Source: Polytrichum commune
Lineage: Eukaryota > Streptophyta > Polytrichopsida > Polytrichales > Polytrichaceae
NCBI GenBank assembly: GCA_950295325.1
Contig: OX485804.1
Span: 61,286,533 to 61,350,532 of the forward strand
Direction: 5' to 3'
Length of the DNA: 64,000 bases
A model generated the notes under the pieces. It was not told the origin of the DNA and did no database searches. It saw only the letters and a program-made list of their open reading frames with translations. Positions 22,241 through 35,000 of the stretch are shown in pieces (the stretch's first letter is position 1; each line of letters begins with the position of its first letter). Position numbers and translations under genes: made by a program.

Positions 22241-23063
22241 AGTCATATTAACTAAACATTTGTATGAAAAAAAAATACAACTTTAAAATATATTTGTATG
22301 TTGCCCAACAAAACACTATTAAAATGATGGCATGTACTTTCTGATCTATCAAAAGATAATAATTTTTATTTATGATATTAATCACACTAACTTCAACATA
22401 ACATTATTCAACTGCATGGTTGCCTTTCATTTTATATTTAGCATCTGACATGGGCCTTCACTTTCTTATCTTTATAGGAGGAACCTTTATAATAAGAAGA
22501 AATTGATGCCAGTATGAATAATGAATAGTGCTGATTTGAATAATAAGATTATTATGGATAGTATTAGTATTTTTCAATGATAGTGTTATTATCATTACTA
22601 AGATGACGTAGTGTCTACTTCAAATTTCTTTAATGGACATTATTTCCATCACATAGTGTTGGGAATATAATTTCACCTAGATTTCAAAGCTCAACTTGAA
22701 TATATGAATAATAAATGAATATTCCGAGGTTGTTCAAAGGACCCATAGAATATAATTGATATATCTAGGGTCATGGAACCGACCCACATGACTGAATGAT
22801 GTTATGAATTTGGACTTCAAGCAATCTATTCTCATATTAGGTATTTGGCCCACAAATACAAGAGAAGAAAAGAAAAAGAAAAAAAACTACACCCGTATCA
22901 AGGTACCGTCATGAATGTGAGCCCGTTGGCCTTGTGCTAATCGTAGTGTTCCGTGATGCAACATAAGGTGTTTTGCCTCCTTTAGGAAGTGGGCTCTGGT
23001 GATGTAATGATTGTACCCTTTCATTAGGGTGGGGGGACATGTGCTTGTTTGTTGTCTAATTTT

Positions 23064-23350
23064 CTCGGGGGGTTCACTAGCGAAAAATCGTAGAACAACG
23101 TGCGATAAAAAATAGGGTCTAATATATTCATTGTAGATAAATTTTGTACAAAACTTACATCTAATATAGGGGGTTTTAAAATAATGAAAAAGGATTACAT
23201 GTAAAATGCTATCACATATAAAATACCATCACACCTTTATTTTGAAAAATACCATACCTTATAATCTTTTCTGCAAGGTAAATAGCCCCCCAATAAATAG
23301 GTCCCGAACGCACGTGTATGCAAAATATAAGAGGGAGCGAACCCCCCGAG
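23064..23350. mobile_element. MITE with CTCGGGGGGTTC ends and 8-bp target duplication
   Basis: The terminal inverted repeat is CTCGGGGGGTTC (23064) and GAACCCCCCGAG (23350), perfect over 12 bp. Octamers CTAATTTT flank it exactly (23056-23063 and 23351-23358). Subterminal ACGTGC/CACGTG motifs lie about 30-40 bp inside each end. It has no coding capacity. Its G-runs are only 6 long, so it shows the unexpanded form of the terminus that reaches 16-24 G in sister copies. Confidence 0.9.
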
Positions 23351-23458
23351 CTAATTTTCTTTTGTTTAGGATTAGGTAAGTGAAGTACTTGATGGCATTT
23401 TGATGTAAGTTTTTCATTAGGCTTTTGATGTTAGTTTTAGGGATTTTTAGTTTGGTTA

Positions 23459-24840
23459 GTTAATTTATAGAGTGTTTGTGTATAGCTCCTCTGACTCTTG
23501 CCATGATGATAATGGGGGGGTTGGTCTTCAACCCATTGTTTTGTATGGTGTTAATTAGTGGGTCGTATTTGGTGTGCTTGTGGATGAGGGCTTGTTTGGG
23601 GAGTTTGTCATGGCAGTATGTGAATTTGATGAGATGGAATGTGCATGTGGGGGAGGGTGTCATAGGTGTTTGTGTTTGGTTTGGGGCTCCGATTATGCAT
23701 AGGATGTCCGGTCTAAGTTTGGCATGACATCTACATGGTGTTTGTGGGCATGTACATTTAAGTAGCCAGTGTAGGATTATTTGGTCGGGTGTTTTATTGT
23801 TAATTTTCCCTGTGTTGGTTAGTGTGAAGAACCTGGTGTATTTAATGGCTTGGAGTGTCTGGGTAATAAGGTGTACCGTTTTGTCGTGTCGTGCAATTCT
23901 TAGGCCTTTTAGATATGAGTTTTCACATGTTGAAAGGAGGTGTGGCCATGTATTTGTATCGTTCTTATGACATAGTGTGCAATTGGGATTTTGGTGTGTG
24001 AGGGGCCAAAAGATATTTTTTCATGTGGTTACCCATGTATTGAGCATATATGAATTTTAATGTTTGAGAGATATGTGCATTGTGACATTTTCATTTTTCC
24101 AAAAGTGGTTAGAGAGTTTTTGGTTTATTTGGTCATTTGATAGCCATTTGTCTACGTATGGGAATTTGTTTTCGACTAAATTATGTAGTTTCGCGGATTC
24201 CATGTTCTTTTGTTATGGCTGTGCGGAGGTTGCGGATGGCTCCATCATGTGTGACAGTTGAGCACCTGGCTAGCCAATAGGGGGCAAGGGGAGCTATATG
24301 TATGTGTGGTGTATTGGTTGGCTTATCTTTAAGAGTCCCCTCATTGGCAAGTGTGTCAGCTATTTCATTTCCGATAATGCCTGAGTGTGTGCATACTTTG
24401 TATATGTGAATTGTGTGTGGAGTCCAGTAAATATGATGTACAATGCCTGCTATAAGTAATTTGTTTAGGTGGTCGTGTTGTGATGTTGGTATGTGGTTGT
24501 TAATGAAGAATATGTTGTTGAGGTTGTATGTAAATATGTGTGTGTCCAACTGGGTGGTTTGTATGATTTTTATAGCGGTGAGTATTGCATTAAGCTATGC
24601 TCTTAGAATGTTTTGGTACCCTGTAGTCTCTCCAATATACCACAAATTCCATATAAGAAGGCTTTGACCTGCTTTAGTGTCCACATGATATGCACAAGAT
24701 GATGGTGGAGGTAGTACTACTGAGATATATGTTATAAAACTTAAGTTTGATTCCCTTATTTTAGGCAGTGACTTCTCCCTACCTCCCCTCCAAACCAGTG
24801 TCCTTTTTACCTTTTGCATTGTTTGATACCCAAATCTCAT
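23459..24840 (-). pseudogene. LINE (non-LTR retrotransposon) ORF2 3' part: RNase H and zinc-knuckle tail
   Basis: Reading down from 24840, the frame reaches AYHVDTKAGQSLLIWN, then RA-stop-LNAILTAIK, FTYNLNNIFFINNH and KVCTHSGIIGNEIADTLANE. That is the order of an RNase H domain, with the H.G..GNE.AD.LA block clearest. After a frame change near 24070-24060 a frame open to 23459 gives CTLCHKNDTNTWPHLLSTC, a CX2C...HX4C zinc-knuckle common after RNase H in LINE ORF2, followed by about 150 residues of tail with more Cys/His pairs. The RNase H Glu (A-E-L) is a TAG stop, and the middle Asp block reads TYNLNN. The reverse transcriptase part is absent, as in a 5'-truncated insertion. Apparent last stop at 23459-23461. 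Confidence 0.7.
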
Positions 24841-27330
24841 TTATGACTCACCCTCCGTCGTTCAGTAGCCTTTAGGAGTGATAAAGCTGTGAATCGGCTG
24901 GAGATCTACAAAAGCCACTTTTGCATCCTCTTTAAAATGTGTTTTTGTTTGGGAAACTTAAAAATATCTATACTCTCCTTCATCGAGTGGTCTGTACTCA
25001 TCTTGACCTTCAATGTGAATTAACCCCTAACTTCTCATGCAAACAATTTCTGGTTGATGGATGATTTTTTCCCTACATTAATCTCACCAAACTCATTCGT
25101 CTTCAATCAAAATGACTATAAACATCAAGCCAACTTGGATATCTACGCATAGACACATGGGTCATGCAATTTGTAGATGATTAGAATGTGTAAAATTATG
25201 TCAAAGTGGGAAGCGGTCATGTGTTTGTCGTGTTGGGGAGCTCAAGTCAGGGTGTTGACTTCAATCAACAATTGTCGTTTTAATGTAAACTTTGCATGAA
25301 CATCAAAGATATTTATTTTGGTAAATTTTAAATGTTTTTTTAGTGTTCATGTAGAAATGGCATTTGTGTTCAAATCAACCGTTCAATTTAACATTTGGAC
25401 AAATTTTAAATGAATTCTTTGCATATTTGGGGTTAGAAATATGGGATAATTTACATACTCCAAATGTGCAAACCACAATATGGTTGAGAATTTGTGGAGA
25501 TGCTCAGTTATTGAGTTTTCCCATCTAATGATCACACAAGCCTTGGGCTTATTTTCCACCTGAATTTCATTGGTCAAAGGTCTTTTTCGAGGGATAAAAT
25601 ATGGCATTTTTTTGCACATCACTTTCTTCAATTTTTGTAATCTAAAAATACCAAGGGTTATACGTTCCCAATTTTTCCCTTGTTATAGCTCATCTCCCAT
25701 GTTTCAAGATCCTACAGACAAATCCCAATTTAAATTCAATACTTGCCCATGAAAAATCCACGACCAACATTGAGTGAAATGCACTCAAAACAACCCTTTC
25801 ACAGGCTTGGGAAGGTAAGGTTTAAAGTACTAGTATAAAAATTGTACGGTAGATGGCTAATTACGGATCATTTTGATGATATTATTAGAATCATAGGTTG
25901 AAGTCTAAGAGTTAGTTGGGAATTAACTGCATATGAGCGCACCTCTCATTCAATTGAAAAAAACATTGTGAATCCTTTATATCTTTGTGTCTATTATATT
26001 TATTTAATTATAGATGATATGACATTGGAAATGGCTTCAACGATCCTCAATACATAGTAACATTAGATCTAATACATGAATCAATTCACAAACATGTGGA
26101 GAGCATGTTCTAATTTGGATAGATGAGAGATACACTCATATGCTATAGGGATCAAGGGTCCCAAACTTCTTCATTCTCTCTATATTCCCCTCCCCCCTCC
26201 CTAGAAAAGGGGCAAGGCAACAATCTCAAGCTGGTTGTTAATTCATTTAACCATGTGAATCATAGGAAGAAATGCCACTTGTAGGTGAAATAAGATCGAT
26301 ATGTGGATACTTGTCCATAGTGAGCAAAGAAAACAACTCCCAAGTAGGACAATCACCACAACAATCAAATGCTTGAGAAATGGAACTTGACAATTGTGTA
26401 CACACATATAAAAGGGCAACCATCAAAGGGTTGCTCCTTCGAACTCAAGTACAGTCGCAAATTGTTTACTCTATGTGTCTGGAGCATTATTTACTTTTGT
26501 CAAGACATGGATTCCTTTTTATTTTTCATTTTCTTTCTAAGTCCTTTAAGCATAGAGAAGTACTAGTGATAATAAAACAAGTTTAGATAGAAAATTTAAT
26601 AAAGTCCCATGGCCAAGGTCATGAGTGTTCCATGAAATAGGCTTTTACCATGTCCACCCAACTAACCATAGAGTTTTGGTGATTGAATGGTAGCCCACAA
26701 TTATTCACCACATACATGGTGGTGAAGTGGGTAGGGGTGGGTTCACACTAGGCCCAAAGATCAAAGAGTCTCCAAAAGCAAGCGATCATGTTGGCCAAGA
26801 GCAGGATTATGGACCCTTGCAATTTACAATAAAGTGTGGGCTAAGGTATGAAAAACTGAAGCGACATCCCTTTCTTGCCAAATCTCAATGGTCCCTACTC
26901 AAGAAAATATTCCTAGTTTGACACCGACCTTCAAATCTTGAGTCCCAAAGTAAAGTCCATAAAGAGATGATTCGGATCCCAAGTTGAATCTCGAAAAGAG
27001 GGAATTGTCGCATAGGAGTGCACCTCGGTCCTCTCATTCATCCAAGCCTTGAAAGAATACGTAGCTCAGAAGTCATTATTCTAGTAAATTGAACACCCAA
27101 ATTAGATCCAAAAAAAACCCCAAATTAGTCTAGTCCAATTCATTTGAATCGAATCAGCCACAAATCTACAGGGGGTCAAGTTCTTATGTCGGATGGGTGA
27201 GAGGTACACTCTCGTATGTGATAATTCCCTCTCCCAAGTAAGTTTGGTTGTTCGTTCAATGACCTAGTGCACACAAATTCCATGCATGTGGTTTTGAAGA
27301 CCACCCTCAATTCCCAGGCACGTAGGAGAG
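24841..27330. other. no recognised gene
   Basis: AT-rich sequence with short open frames only. Around 27080-27180 lies one copy of a dispersed repeat also seen at about 30585-30720 and 40960-41110 (GACCCCAAATTAGTC... then AATCAACCACAAATCTACA). Confidence 0.45.
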
Positions 27331-27339
27331 AGAGCGTCT

Positions 27340-28106
27340 CCCCCCCCCCCCCCCTTCCCCACACACACACACGCGCACATTGACAGGCTTTGACATATAT
27401 ATCATCCGACAACACAGCTACAAAACGTACGAAACACTGCAGGGCCGCTTATAAAAGTAGTATACATCTATTTTATCTAGCACCACCATCCGTTGTAAGT
27501 AAATAAGTAAGTATATATGCTGTGAGGAGGATGCATGGGCCACCGCGCGGTCATCTCACTTAAACCACGCTCATGCACCAATGTGTATGTATGTGGCGCC
27601 TTCATATCCCCCCACAAAATGGCAAACAAAGCACAAAGATGGGATTGACGCGGAACTGCTTGATTCTCTTTACAATAACATATGACTATATATATATCCT
27701 CTTGCTCAGATCCACTCAGGCCACTACAGCAGCAGCAGCAGGCGCATTGGTCGACACGGCCGGCCGGCCGGCCACTCTCCTCCCTCGCTCATGAATGGGC
27801 CATAAGTCAGTCAAATGTGTAGTGTGCTTCATCGACAAGGTATCTCTTTATCGCTTTCTCCGACTCCACCACTTACATCTCCTCCTCCTCCTCCTCCTCC
27901 TCCTCCTCATGCAACTTTGGTGGCTGTGAGCGAATGGCTTGCAGGGCAAAGAAGAATGATGATGAGGATGATGAGGTAAATGCGCTTCTACATATGCAAC
28001 TCACCTGCCCGTCCCCTGTAAAGCTTGGTCTCTCTCCCATTCTCCATCCGATCGGGTACAATCATGTAGTAAGGCAGACGTGTGTGTGTGTGTGTGTGTG
28101 TGTGTT
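27340..28106. repeat. cluster of microsatellites
   Basis: A run of 15 C with (AC)n near 27340-27375, CAGCAG and (GGCC)n near 27725-27770, (CTC)n near 27876-27908, and (TG)13 near 28080-28105. The short open frames across them are low-complexity. The region 27420-28170 is less AT-rich than its surroundings, but I could identify no exon. Confidence 0.7.
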
Positions 28107-30163
28107 ATGTGGGTACTTTTTTCTCTCTCTGCAACCTGCCCCCAACTTCTCGTACGGATACAAAGTACGACGCAAATAGCTAGTGCAAGGTGATGAGCAA
28201 ATCCAAATCTTGCATGTGATCATTTGGTGCTTGTTTTGCGTATTTTATTCACTATCAGAGCAACGATTCTTGTGCTCGTTAAGTGGCCACGTATATAGGT
28301 CCCCACAATCATGTTGAGCGTTCATAACGTTTACTCATCTATTTGGGTAAGTTTATTAGACCCTGGGATAAAAGCATCGATGTTTTTTTGGGTCCTTCGA
28401 GTAAAGTAATAACATTTAGTTGTCCTTCACACACACAGGTTGAGGTTCTGAATTTTGGGGTGGAGTCATATTTCCAGGAAGCGTTGTTCCATATGGTATT
28501 GTTCACTGGGAATACTATTCATGGAAACACTAATCACTAAAAATACTAGCAATATTCATTTACTACTTCACACACCGGCAATATTCACGATTTGTATCGG
28601 TGTAGCTTCTTCCTATTATCTAAGTTTCTTCCCATGAATATAGAAATTGAACTCGACCATATGACTGGGTAATATTATATTGAATATAGAATGGGTAGCG
28701 TAGTTCGAGCATGTAGTCCAATCTCTTCTAGACACATGTCTTTTTGTGTCCGTTCTTCAATCCGCATCCAACCACATACCACTCAAATGTAGGCGTCCGA
28801 ACTATTACCTTTCGTAGAATAGGCACATGTAACTTAAGTTTCGCCCCAAAACAAATTTGACGATGGATGGCACTTCAATACAATGTGTTGGAATAGCCAC
28901 CCAAAAGCTAATGCAACATGGGCCACACACAATGATTTCAAAGTACGCGTGAACAACCGACGCGTAGGCCAAAGACAATGTCATGAAGAATGGGAAGGGA
29001 GCAGACAAGGAAAAGAACGACAGTCGTTCAACACCGACGTGAATAGGAGTAAGAGCTCGGTTGTCTGAAATCGATTGTAATGTGTACTGCATGCTTACCT
29101 TTGAATGGTCGATTTCAATGAACAAATATAACTGGACCCCAAGTCTATCCATTTCGGCCGTATATTTGCTCACTGTCTGTTTAATGGCCTTGGGTCCATG
29201 GCATATTTTGTAAACTCATCCAACGCGGATAAAGGGGCTCTAGTATAAACAAGTTTCCTTACATGTTAAGGGTTGATTCGTTCCAATTGAATCTCACTAC
29301 ACCGTTTATGGTATTTAATGTTATGTACACTCTTTACGAAGGGCCGAAACTAGATGCCAAGAGTTTTAGAAGCGTCACGTCCATTTTTTATCAGCAAGGT
29401 ATTTTTTTTATCAAGATAGGTAAACTTTTGAAGTGCAAGATTGTTTTCCAGTATGGCATTTAGTGTGGCACATTGAGGTGCTTGAAAATGATAGTTCTTG
29501 TATTTCAATATGCAAGAAGGTAATGCGACCACATCAATGACAAGTTTCACAAAACAACAAGGCGAAGTGAAGGCAAACAAGAAGACATTATTAAGCATAT
29601 CAAATGATGAGTATCATGTGATTACATTAATGGTCAACTTTATTGACCATCAGTGTAACCTAGGATAGGCCCCTTGAAAGGTAAATGACATTATTTTCCA
29701 TGTGATACTAAACATCATCAATGGTGTAGATTACTTTGAGGTCTCTGATCTTATTTTTGGATTCACATTATATAACCATTTCCACGATGTAGAATAGTTC
29801 AAACAATGTTTTCACCTTCCTCATGCATGTGTTATGTAGACATACAAATAGTTGATTGTGATAATCTTTGAGATTGACACATTCTCATACATGTTAATGA
29901 AATTCCAAGATCAAACATATAAAGTTCTATAAGATTTTACAATCTTAACCTACCACCGTGTAGTGGGACCAAGTCCGTCATAAAACGTAACCTAGCTTAC
30001 CACTCAAAGAGCGTGACTCAAGTGATTTATGGGCATTCTATTCTTATTCGACTTGATCCTTAATTCAAGATTAGGGACCTTGATTTGGTTTGGTGGAATC
30101 CAATTGAAACGAATGGGAGATGCAAGTTTTGGCCGCACCCCCCATGATAGATGTTGCACACCA
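28107..30163. other. no recognised gene; diverged dispersed repeats
   Basis: Phrases around 28700-28800 (CATCCAACCA..ACCACTCAAATGTA) recur near 34680-34740, and 28260-28340 resembles 34540-34620. Both blocks therefore seem to be copies of one old, degraded repeat more than 500 bp long. A 122-codon minus frame (29173-28805) has no motif. Confidence 0.35.
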
Positions 30164-30179
30164 ATATCCCCACCAAGTA

Positions 30180-30362
30180 GGTCCGAGATGACCTTAAACT
30201 ACCGGATGATGGTGGAGAGATACCCAAATCTCAAGAAAGAGGTTGGCAGTTCGAATACCGGCTGTGAAAACTCCTCTCTAGTTGACGGAAAACTTGTCAG
30301 GTGGTGAGCTGCCTCCTGTGCTTTGGCGTTGGCCTGTTGGCCTTCTGTCTTAAAATATATAT
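30180..30362 (+). mobile_element. SINE with 16-bp target-site duplication
   Basis: The 183-bp unit contains GGCAGTTCGAATACCGGC (about 30245-30262), a clear polymerase III B box inside a tRNA-like arm, and ends in an (AT)n tail. ATATCCCCACCAAGTA occurs immediately before (30164-30179) and immediately after (30363-30378), a perfect 16-bp duplication of the length expected for LINE-mediated insertion. The A box is less clear. The perfect duplication points to a fairly recent insertion. The small plus and minus open frames that cross it are chance. Confidence 0.8.
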
Positions 30363-31649
30363 ATATATCCCCACCAAGTAACACGAAGTTACTCCAAATT
30401 AAAAAGCAAGTCACTACAAAACTATCCTACCTACTAATATGAAATCGTACAAAATTGAATAATACCACACCCACCTAGCTACTAACATATGTGGAGGAAA
30501 GTGGCGAGGGCTAGACGCCCACCATCATTATGCAAGGAGAAACATGGTCAAAGTTATTATAGGATGTTGTGTATCTTTTAAAAACTATCTGAGATTGAAA
30601 TCAACATCAGCGACCCCAAATTAGTCGTCTAGGAAGACCCATGTGAGATGAATCAACCACAATTTCACGAAGGTCGAGCTCTAAAAGAGATTTCCTTTAC
30701 ATGGGTAAGAGTGGTGTCCGGGCCAGCTCAAAGGGGTGAGTGTCTAAGTTAGCCATGGCTGAGGAAAGTGTGTTTCGTGGTGCCATGTAAAAAGGTAGAA
30801 AACCCGAAAATAGTGAATGGCCACTATCAGTGCACAGGACTAGTGGTAGAATGATTTTTGTGTGGACCCAAAATGGCTAGTCATAAAAGTGGTGGCCCAA
30901 ATAGGATGCAACGATTGGCTGGATAGGTCTCATTTCAAACCACTTGTGATCACTTTTGGGTGCCATTGACTTAACCATTTCGTGTGCATTTGTATCCAAA
31001 GTAGGAAGTCCTTATGCTCAAATTAGGGAGACTCTACCACACAAGTAAGGGTTTGACTTACTTGTCTCTTTGAAAGAAATGTAACTAATTAGTTACAACG
31101 AGTAAAATTATGAAACAACTTGCATTACTCATCATTCTCTCTACTCCATCTCTGGAAAATATTGTGTAGATTTCAAACCACTCTTTGTAGGCTGGGGCAA
31201 ACCAACCCGTACACTGGTTCCTTGGAGGCAAGGGTTTAGGCATCCAACGCGGAACGAGTGTATGGGTTGGTTCGCCCAAATCCTCTTTGTGGCCGCATCA
31301 GCTTATTTTCACCGTCTTCAAAATATCTACAGTTAAAGGGCTATTTGTGGAGAGGGGGCCAGGACAGGCTCGGGCTGGTGGGCCATCGGAATTGTTATCA
31401 AAATGACTGGGAAAAGGTAGGCCGGCCTGCCAGATGCGTGTTCACATGATAAGTTACTCTTTCATTAAACATATACACTGCAGCAAAACGAGATGAGACT
31501 ATTTGGGAAGCCTTTCTGACATCTGCTCATTAACATTATTCCATCTGAGACAGAATTTTGTGTGACTGGATTGATGTTGCTACACGCATTATTACTTACC
31601 CAGACGTACTAGGTGTTACTACCGCGTGCCATGGGTGATTTCTCCTATG

Positions 31650-32059
31650 CTACACTAAATAAGGTGCTTAGTATCACCGATTCTAGTTGTCTTGCGCAAT
31701 ACTAATTGTAATCCGCCTGTGTAGTGTCGTTAACACTAAATATGAAACTAACATTACTTGTCATTCCTTGAAAAGAGAAGTAATTCTTTTAAAAAAAAAT
31801 CTGGGTGTCAAAGATTTACAATTTTGTAATGACTGTCACTTACTAAGTGTTTCTTCATCCAAATTGCAATCTACCATGACAAAATATTTCATTGCAAACT
31901 GTCAGGATGCATAAAGCACCAAGCCTTATTTCATTAATTGACATAGATTTCATCCACATTTCAATCATTCATGACAATATTTGTAAACTTATGCATAAGG
32001 AGTGTCATTGGAAAAGTTACCACAGTGTTGTAGGACGCTAATTACAACATTTAGTGTAG
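31650..32059. mobile_element. non-autonomous Harbinger-like element (MITE), 410 bp
   Basis: CTACACTAAAT (31650-31660) and ATTTAGTGTAG (32049-32059) form a perfect 11-bp terminal inverted repeat. The left 250 bp matches the minus-strand start of the element ending at 3370, and the right 130 bp matches the element ending at 1544. It is therefore the deleted form of that transposase-bearing family. No convincing target duplication is visible (ATG left, TGT right). No coding capacity. Confidence 0.7.
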
Positions 32060-35000
32060 TGTTTAGGTTTGTGTTACAATTTCTTTTATTTTGAGATTTG
32101 GCACATGTTTTGTTACGAGCTTGTGTTTTAATGAAATAAAAAATTACAAATAATAGTTCTCAGTATTTCAATTTTGTGATATATTAAACCAACAAAAAAA
32201 AGTTAGATAACCAAAGTAGTTGACATTCACTTATCCATGCAACTCCCTGCAAAAAGCAAGGACATAACCATAAATTGTCGGTAAAAGAACACATGTGCAC
32301 AAGTTTTTTATGATATTAAATATTACTCAAAATCTCAAAGGTAGAATAATTGCTTGCAATTTACAAACTTACATGTATATAATATCACTATATTATTTAA
32401 CAGGATCCGTCGGCCCCTCATATAAAAGTATGAAATTATCCCAATAAATTTCATTCATTATAAAAATATATGTCCAAAAAATACACATCAATGCATGAAG
32501 TGTTTTCAATGTCAAACGAGTTGTGGATGGCTCTTGATCAAGTTGTGCTTGGAGAAACTTCTCACACACATTGTTGTACTAGAAGGGATTACTAGTTGTG
32601 AGCTGAATTTGGGGCTAAATAATTAAACTATGGACAAAAAGATAGTAGCTGGATGAAGTGACATCCAAGTAGATGAAAATAGTTAACTATAGGCTAGGAA
32701 GGTAGTTACAACTATTAGTGTGGGCTTAGGTGCCTATAGTTGGTTACAATAACTATCATCTTCCCAGTCGAGCCAAGAGGGTTGGCGGGAGAGAGGTAGA
32801 TAGACATTCTCTTATTTTTGTTGAGCGCATAGTTAAATTGATAGGTTTGTCTCCCTCAACACCAAGAACGGGCAAGGTTATAGTTGAACTATTTTCTTTG
32901 TGATTTGAGTAATCACTGCAGTGATTGCAAGGTTACCGATTTCTGTTGAAGCATATTGTTGTTTTGAATCAAAAAATGATTGAAGGACCGAGGTCCCGTC
33001 GAACTATATTCTGATTTCGAAGGGTAAATGTGAATTATGAAAGTATTGTCCATTGTTGAAGTTGCAATTGACTGAGTTCGAACTTGTGAGTGGTATTGCG
33101 TGAATTCAAATTGTGGAGAGGAATGTGAGATTGAGAGAGTGTCAGTAAAAGACAACCTTGAGAGAGGGAGTAGCTGAGAGGCCAAGAGTCAGCATGAGAG
33201 GGAAACTATAGCCCATTGTTAAGCCTGAAAGAGGCAATGAGAAAGGAGGAAGTAAATCATTAGCCAAGTGTGATTATAGTTAAGATAAACACTATGGGCT
33301 GGTAGAAGTAAAATTTGTCAAGTCAACTTTATGGAAGAACCCCCGATCAACTGATGTGATGAGGAAAAGACTATGATCAGTTGATCAATGATAGAAATGA
33401 GAGATGAAGATTGAGTAAGTGAATTTGAGTTAGGATAAACTTTGGATTAAAAATGAGATTTTGGCATAAGTTGTCCTCGACTTAATTGGAGTTTTAGGTT
33501 CATACATAGTCTAGAGATGAGATCTTTGAGTATGAAAGTGCAAGCTAACCGGAACAACTATTGTCTTGTCTGCTACCCTGGTTGTTGTTGTTGCAGGTTG
33601 TGCAGGGCAATCAAGACTATAGCAGCATAGCTTGAGCATGATAATCGGTGTTAGTTGCATAAGTTATGAGTAATGATTAAATCTTAGAATTAAGGAATAA
33701 ATAATTTGTCTTGTATTGGAATTAACCTTGGTCAATTAATGAAAGTATTGTCGTGAATTGAAGATGCATTGGCCATTGGTTACCAAAGATAATTGTAATA
33801 CTCAAAGACCATTTTTTTCAAGAAACCTTGAGAGAAAGGAGAGTTAAAGATGATTGAGTGATGTTTTAAAGTGAAGATAGCAACCCTATTGTATGATTAA
33901 TGAACTATAATGTGACAAATGCATGTAATCGACGCTAGTAAAGCTATCCTTGAGAGTATGTACTCTGGGTTTTGGTTTATTTCAGCCATAGCAAAAACCT
34001 AACTACACTAGCACTCACTACCAAAGTTTGTGTAAAGCCTAGCCAATTGGTGAAGTACTCATGAGTCATAGTTGCATAGTCCCATTCACTTCATCACTTG
34101 TCCCCTTGATAACCACCTCACCTCATGAATTTATGGCAAAACTAAAGGTTCTTGTGCAGATTCCTCCATTAAGTTGTTCATCTTTCGTCCACGAATTGAT
34201 GACCGACCCACACACGTGTAGGTCTTATGAGCAAAATTATCTAACACCAATAGCTCTAGTGTGTTTCTAGTAGCATCTTTAGCTGCCAAAGCCTCCTTGC
34301 TTGCGAAGAGGGGAAGTGGGCCACGTCAGGAAGGTAGGCCATGGTAGGCTTTGAGCTCTAGCAAGAATAATTTAAATTTAGCTAAGGTAAGGCATGTCTT
34401 TAATAGACCATTTTCTCTCTGTCCCTATTTTTTGCGGGATATGGAAACATGCATTTTGTGCAAGATGACTAGCAAATCCAAATCGTGCCCAAAGCCACTT
34501 TCTTAAGAAATTTTAGAGTTTTTATGAATATCGTATTCATAATTAAAGTGAAGATTCTCTTCAAAGTTGTTGAATGACCACATAGATTCCCCCATTTATG
34601 TTGACTAATGCATCTAGAAAAGTTAACAATTTTTGAAGACGTTAGCAACTTATTTTCAACGAGTGGGATTCTAGGTGTCCATTCTTAGGATCACATCCAA
34701 CCATGCACCACTCAAATGTAAGGGATGTAGGTGCTATTCTGTTACTTTCCTTAATCAAACTCCTACATTCAATTGGTGTGTGATACATGGAGGATGAAGA
34801 AAACAAACACTACAATCACATGTGTCTAGAGGAGATTGGATAGAGACTTCAAATTTGATTAACTACTCCACACTCAATAGTGAATGCGATTGGGACTAAT
34901 GTAGTCACTTAAGGAACCAACAAACATGCATTTATGGTGACTATTACTAAATTAAGGTAGACCTTATTTTCAATTCGATATTTGCTGATGCACCTTAGTT

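Noticed and set aside
28240-28262. TATCAGAGC resembling part of an initiator-tRNA primer-binding site
   Set aside because: The preceding bases do not complete the site and no long terminal repeat lies before it.
32500-33620. Possible LTR retrotransposon terminal repeat
   Set aside because: No second copy, no TG...CA boundaries that pair, and no primer-binding site complementary to a tRNA could be found.
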